A DNA stretch of 21,437 nt, from the NCBI GenBank assembly GCA_003024985.2, contig PXIH01S0000137.1. One strand, written 5' to 3'. Shown here piece after piece: positions 18,624 through 21,437 of this stretch. This DNA comes from Euperipatoides rowelli. Taxonomy: Eukaryota; Onychophora; Udeonychophora; Euonychophora; Peripatopsidae. Positions within the stretch are counted from its first letter, which is position 1; the number at the start of each line of letters is the position of its first letter. A program made the translations under genes and the position numbers. Below the pieces are notes generated by a model that made no database searches, was not told the DNA's origin, and saw only the letters and a list, made by a program, of their open reading frames with translations.

Positions 18624-18684
18624 GATCATTAATCACCCCAGAAATGACCATTAATCATCCCAATGCAAGGGTGATTAATGGTCA
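18624..18684. repeat. Compound palindrome built from (G)GGTGATTAATG(A/G)TCA
   Basis: GATCATTAATCACCCC (18624-18639) and TGACCATTAATCATCCC (18645-18661) point one way. GGGTGATTAATGGTCA (18669-18684) points the other, around a 7 nt loop AATGCAA. The hairpin arms pair over 16-17 bases with one indel. Related words occur at 2010-2064, about 16603-16640 (GGTGATTCCC, GATTAATGATCAC) and about 18841 (AATCACCCC), so this looks like a dispersed palindromic element. Confidence 0.75.
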
Positions 18685-18689
18685 CAGAT

Positions 18690-19670
18690 TTTTAAAATAA
18701 AATTACGTGGTTAAGTAATATTATGTTGAAATAAATACTTGGTAATTACTAAATAATATAGAGCTGGTCTCATGCCAAATTTTGAATTATCACCATACAA
18801 TATTTTTTTGTAAAGATATTTTAATAGTTTTTGGTTAGAAATCACCCCAAATGGAAAAAAAAAAACATGTAATATTACTTAAATGATAAGAGGAGGCCAA
18901 AAATATTTACAAAACATACTGTATGTATCAGTAGTATTTATAAATCAGGAGCCAATAATTGCTTCAAAGAACAGAAAAATCAAAATTATTTGTCACCCAT
19001 TTTGATAAAACTAACTTTATAAAAACAGTGAACTTTATAAAGCAATGACATAACCATTAGGAATGTAACATGTTGAAAACTGGGCAGTAATTATAACAAT
19101 TGGTTTAAAGTATAACGGGTTTAAAAGCTTATGTCTAGGTACTTGGCAACACAAACTATAAGAACAAATAATAAAACTAAATATATAATTATAATAAAAA
19201 CAACTATTATGACAAGCCTTAAAATTTTTCTTTATAGTCTATAATAATTATTATTCAAATAAAGGCAGAATCATCAAATAACTTAGCATAAAAAAAACAC
19301 ATGGTTAAATTATTTTAAAAAGGCTTTTTTTTTAGAGAGTTCTTAGTACGGTATTATTACTTTTACTTTTGAAATAAGTTACGGGTATCTCTTTTCAAGA
19401 AATGAGTATTTTGTGTATCTTAAATATAAATCCGAAACGATTTCAAAGAAAACATAGCCAGAATACAATTTGTACTTATACATGTCCGAGATGATGGTTT
19501 GATTTCATCATGACAAAGACTTAAAGATGAAATGCAATGAATTTTAACAATTTTTTTTTAATCATATATTTTGAAAAATGATTAAAAAACATGATTCCAC
19601 ATGTCAATAAAAAAAGTTATTGAATATTAATCAAATTCTATTTTATAGCTTTCCCACCCTTTTAATGGAT
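18690..19670. other. AT-rich DNA, no gene recognised
   Basis: Unique AT-rich sequence with a 10-base A-run near 18856 and T-runs near 19329 and 19552. No gene, RNA or clear repeat. Confidence 0.5.
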
Positions 19671-19674
19671 ATAT

Positions 19675-19861
19675 TATAAATAGACGCTGGCATTGCACTT
19701 ACACTATGTTTGATGTCACCAGCATACTACTGCTTGATAGATATATGGATGCCTATGTTAATTTCTCTGAGTAATAGCACATTATGAATCCAGAAAATAC
19801 GGAAATTACTGCAATTAAATCGGAGCGCACTCAGAGCAAGTTAGTTTTGAATATTTTATAG
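19675..19861 (+). promoter_or_regulatory. Weak TATA-like element with two tiny ORFs
   Basis: TATAAATAG at 19675 is followed at 19706-19774 by a 22-codon ORF and at 19784-19861 by a 25-codon ORF starting MNPENTEITAIKSERTQSK. A GTTAGT word at 19840 could serve as a donor inside the second. Composition is more codon-like than the flanks. There is no independent support, and the minus-strand microexon reading at 19703-19732 competes with it. Confidence 0.15.
19703..19726 (-). other. Candidate 24/27/30 nt microexon with triple tandem acceptor
   Basis: On the minus strand three successive trinucleotides AAG, CAG and TAG (plus 19727-19735) precede 24 nt and the donor GTAAGTGC (plus 19697-19702). 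Whichever acceptor is used, the length stays divisible by three (24, 27 or 30). The chain phase is open as MLVTSNI, optionally with one or two leading Ser. The pyrimidine tract is poor. The same bases on the plus strand lie in a 22-codon ORF (MFDVTSILLLDRYMDAYVNF...), a competing reading. Confidence 0.2.
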
Positions 19862-20335
19862 CATCACCAGTGATGGTATAAAACAACTATCAACAAATCA
19901 AATATTGTATTAAAAAAATTACATCCTTTTAATATACTGCATTTAATAAGATATAATGCTAGTATAGAATAATTTTAAGATCGATTGATTTGGTTTAGGA
20001 AATTAAATAAATTTATTAAATAAATTTTATTCGATCATTGAATAAAATGTTCAATGTTAATTGAAAATCTTTAATGCTGCTACTGTAAATGAATTTTTAC
20101 AATAAAATAAATAAATAAATTACTAAGAATGATCAAGGCTAGTGCAACCAAATATTTGATGAATTAATGATTTTATTTCTTTGATTGTTCAACTACACTG
20201 TTTTGTAGATGTGTGAGAGAGTTTTCTTGCATTTTCCAGGACAATGATTTTTTTTTTACTATATCAATAAATCAATAACAAAGAGAAAAAGCATGATTTT
20301 TTTATCTTGGCGATTCCATTGGACTGCCTTCTTAC

Positions 20336-20365
20336 TTTATTAAATACAAAAGTTTGCAATCCCTA
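20336..20365 (-). other. Weak candidate 27/30 nt microexon (minus strand)
   Basis: The minus strand has AATTGTTGAATATTTAG (and TAG again three bases later), 30 or 27 nt, then GTAAGAAGG (donor plus 20330-20335). The length divides by three either way, and the chain phase is open (RDCKLLYLI, leaving AA). Acceptor quality is modest and the last exon bases TAAA do not match the donor consensus. Confidence 0.15.
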
Positions 20366-20497
20366 CTAAATATTCAACAATTACATTTTTAAAATAAAAA
20401 TAATTATATTTTTGGTATTATTGGTAATTTTATGACTCATGGATTTAAAAAAAAAATCATGATTATTTAATACACATCAAGAAATAAGGGTCCTACT

Positions 20498-20651
20498 CAG
20501 TGGTAGGATTCAAATACTTTAGGAAATGTTTGCAGGTTCGTTCTTCAAAGCCTCTCCCCATATTATTTTGACTGTTAGCGGACATCTTTTGTCTGAATAT
20601 ATTAAATTCATTGCTGAAAATTATTTTTCTGCTTCTGCTGAACTAAGGTAA
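20498..20651 (+). mobile_element. Possible hAT-type left terminus with a 41-codon ORF
   Basis: CAGTGGTAGGATTCAAATAC at 20498 looks like the terminal sequence of a hAT element, which typically starts CAGTG(G). A CAGGTTCG and a CCTCTCCCC block follow. From 20526 to 20651 an ORF reads MFAGSFFKASPHIILTVSGH, then LLSEYIKFIAENYFSASAEL before R and stop; it is better balanced in composition than other ORFs here. No right terminus (reverse complement of CAGTGGTAGG) and no second copy of the flanking GTCCTACT appear before the window ends, so the element is either longer than the window or broken. TCCTAC/GTAGGA also makes a 6 bp hairpin here, an alternative explanation. Confidence 0.3.
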
Positions 20652-20659
20652 TAGTATTT

Positions 20660-21290
20660 ATATTTTTAGATTTCTGAAATTTTTTTGAGATTTTCAGATT
20701 CTGACAATTTATCTGCACATTTTCAAAATATTCTCTTTGTCAGTTTCATAATAAAAAAATGCATTGAATATTATTGTATTTTTTCTTCTGCAGTTTTCCA
20801 TGGAATGATAATTCAAGATATTTAATTTGTTCTCTTAGGATTTGTATATTTGATTTTACATTTTTGTTCTTGTAAGAGAAATAAATTTTGATCTTTGATA
20901 ATTTAAAAAAAAAAAAAAAATTGATAATTTGCTTGGAAGTATTTTCAGTTCAATTTAAAAGATATATTTAAAACAAAAACAAGTTTTGATTGATTTTGCA
21001 AATAAGTTTGCCCATTGTTCAAACCGTGATAGTTTAGGATTCATTTTATGTATTATTTTTAAATATTCTATAGTTAATTAAAAGGACATAAACGAACGCT
21101 TGACGTATTACTTATTCTCTGTTGTTGCTCAGAGAAAATTACCATAAGCAGCCAAGAATTTAAAGTGATGTACTGCAAAATGTAATCTCGGACTAAGACA
21201 TTTTTATTTATTACATTTCATAATTAAAAAACTTTAATTTTTAAATTTTTTTTTTTTTAAATAGTGAAATCTTTTATAATTTTTTTTTTT
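20660..21290. other. T-rich DNA, no gene recognised
   Basis: Plus-strand T-runs predominate, with one 15-base A-run near 20909. No recognisable ORF or RNA gene. Confidence 0.45.
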
Positions 21291-21300
21291 TAAATTGAAG

Positions 21301-21358
21301 ATGTTAAAATGTTATGTTCGGTCAATTTTTATATGGATGCGAGACTTGGACTTTAACC
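21301..21358 (+). pseudogene. LINE reverse-transcriptase relic (YGCETWTLT motif)
   Basis: From 21301 the plus strand reads MLKCYVRSIF. After a frame change in the T-run at about 21326-21331, the next frame reads LYGCETWTLT (from 21329). The pair (K)xYVxSxxLYGCETWTL is a strong signature of the region just after the reverse-transcriptase domain in many animal LINEs. It lies upstream, in the full-length protein, of the GRPRxxWLDDLKxW tail seen at 7019. The homology stops abruptly after about 58 bp (reading TLSLGNYFF then stop), so only a scrap remains. Whether it comes from the same family as the 6961-7174 relic cannot be told. Confidence 0.75.
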
Positions 21359-21437
21359 CTTTCATTAGGGAATTATTTTTTTTGGATTTTTTAAGTGATC
21401 TGAAATTTTGACTTTAAGGTGGTCTAATAAATATATT

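Noticed and set aside
19775-19817. Longer minus-strand exon from TTAATTGCAG near 19812 to the donor at 19702
   Set aside because: All three phases contain stops.
20490-20520. tRNA or SINE promoter boxes in CTCAGTGGTAGGATTCAAAT
   Set aside because: Resembles a tRNA A-box next to a B-box-like word, but the spacing is impossible for Pol III and no cloverleaf forms.
1-21437. CRISPR arrays, bacterial operons, ribosome-binding sites, prophage
   Set aside because: Nothing prokaryotic is present; repeats have eukaryotic minisatellite spacing and divergence, and there are no compact coding regions.

Overview
This is a very A+T-rich eukaryotic window (I estimate about three quarters A+T by eye) with no long open reading frame. 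Every long ORF is either an artefact of the run of Ns or low-complexity AT sequence. Decayed retrotransposon pieces, a hAT-type DNA transposon, degenerate minisatellites, microsatellites and strong spliceosomal splice-site words point to a large animal genome, probably an invertebrate. I cannot name the species. Most of the window reads as intronic or intergenic DNA.

Layout. 1-600: AT-rich DNA with an (AT)n/(GA)n/(GATA)n microsatellite. 597-1290: four tandem copies of a ~175 bp satellite unit. 1740-2330: inverted-repeat material and an 88 bp duplication. 2980-3930: two different degenerate minisatellites (~54 bp and ~73 bp units). 4100-5850: AT-rich DNA with a clean palindrome at 4911-4931. 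5850-6220: a small island of more complex sequence and a hairpin. 6961-7174: the decayed 3' end of a LINE reverse-transcriptase ORF. 7175-10240: AT-rich DNA with many A-runs and a cluster of palindromes near 9350-9412. 10252-11524: a hAT element with a perfect 8 bp target-site duplication, most of it hidden by an 887 bp assembly gap. 11533-15540: AT-rich DNA. 15552-15692: a core-promoter-like CRE/TATA/initiator layout. 16760-17780: a ~122 bp tandem array bounded by GACTCC-type repeats. 17942-18200: an ~80 bp duplication. 18624-18684: a compound palindrome. 20498-end: a possible second hAT left end, a 41-codon ORF and a second LINE relic (YGCETWTLT).

The most interesting signal is on the minus strand. 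Several very short intervals (9-30 nt, lengths divisible by three) are each bounded by an acceptor, usually with a T-rich tract, and a strong GTAAGT/GTGAGT/GTAAGR donor. The best is 24 nt at 14454-14477 and is about 50% G+C. Further ones lie at 13674-13682, 8667-8678, 6030-6041, 5155-5169 and 3452-3472. All six are open in one common reading phase. Over the same 5-16.6 kb the long homopolymer runs are almost all A on the plus strand, i.e. T on the minus strand, as expected for introns of a minus-strand gene. The working hypothesis is that the window lies inside the introns of a minus-strand gene built from, or containing, phase-symmetric microexons. AG...GT pairs also arise by chance in such AT-rich DNA, so only the 24 nt candidate has more than modest confidence and the chain needs RNA evidence.
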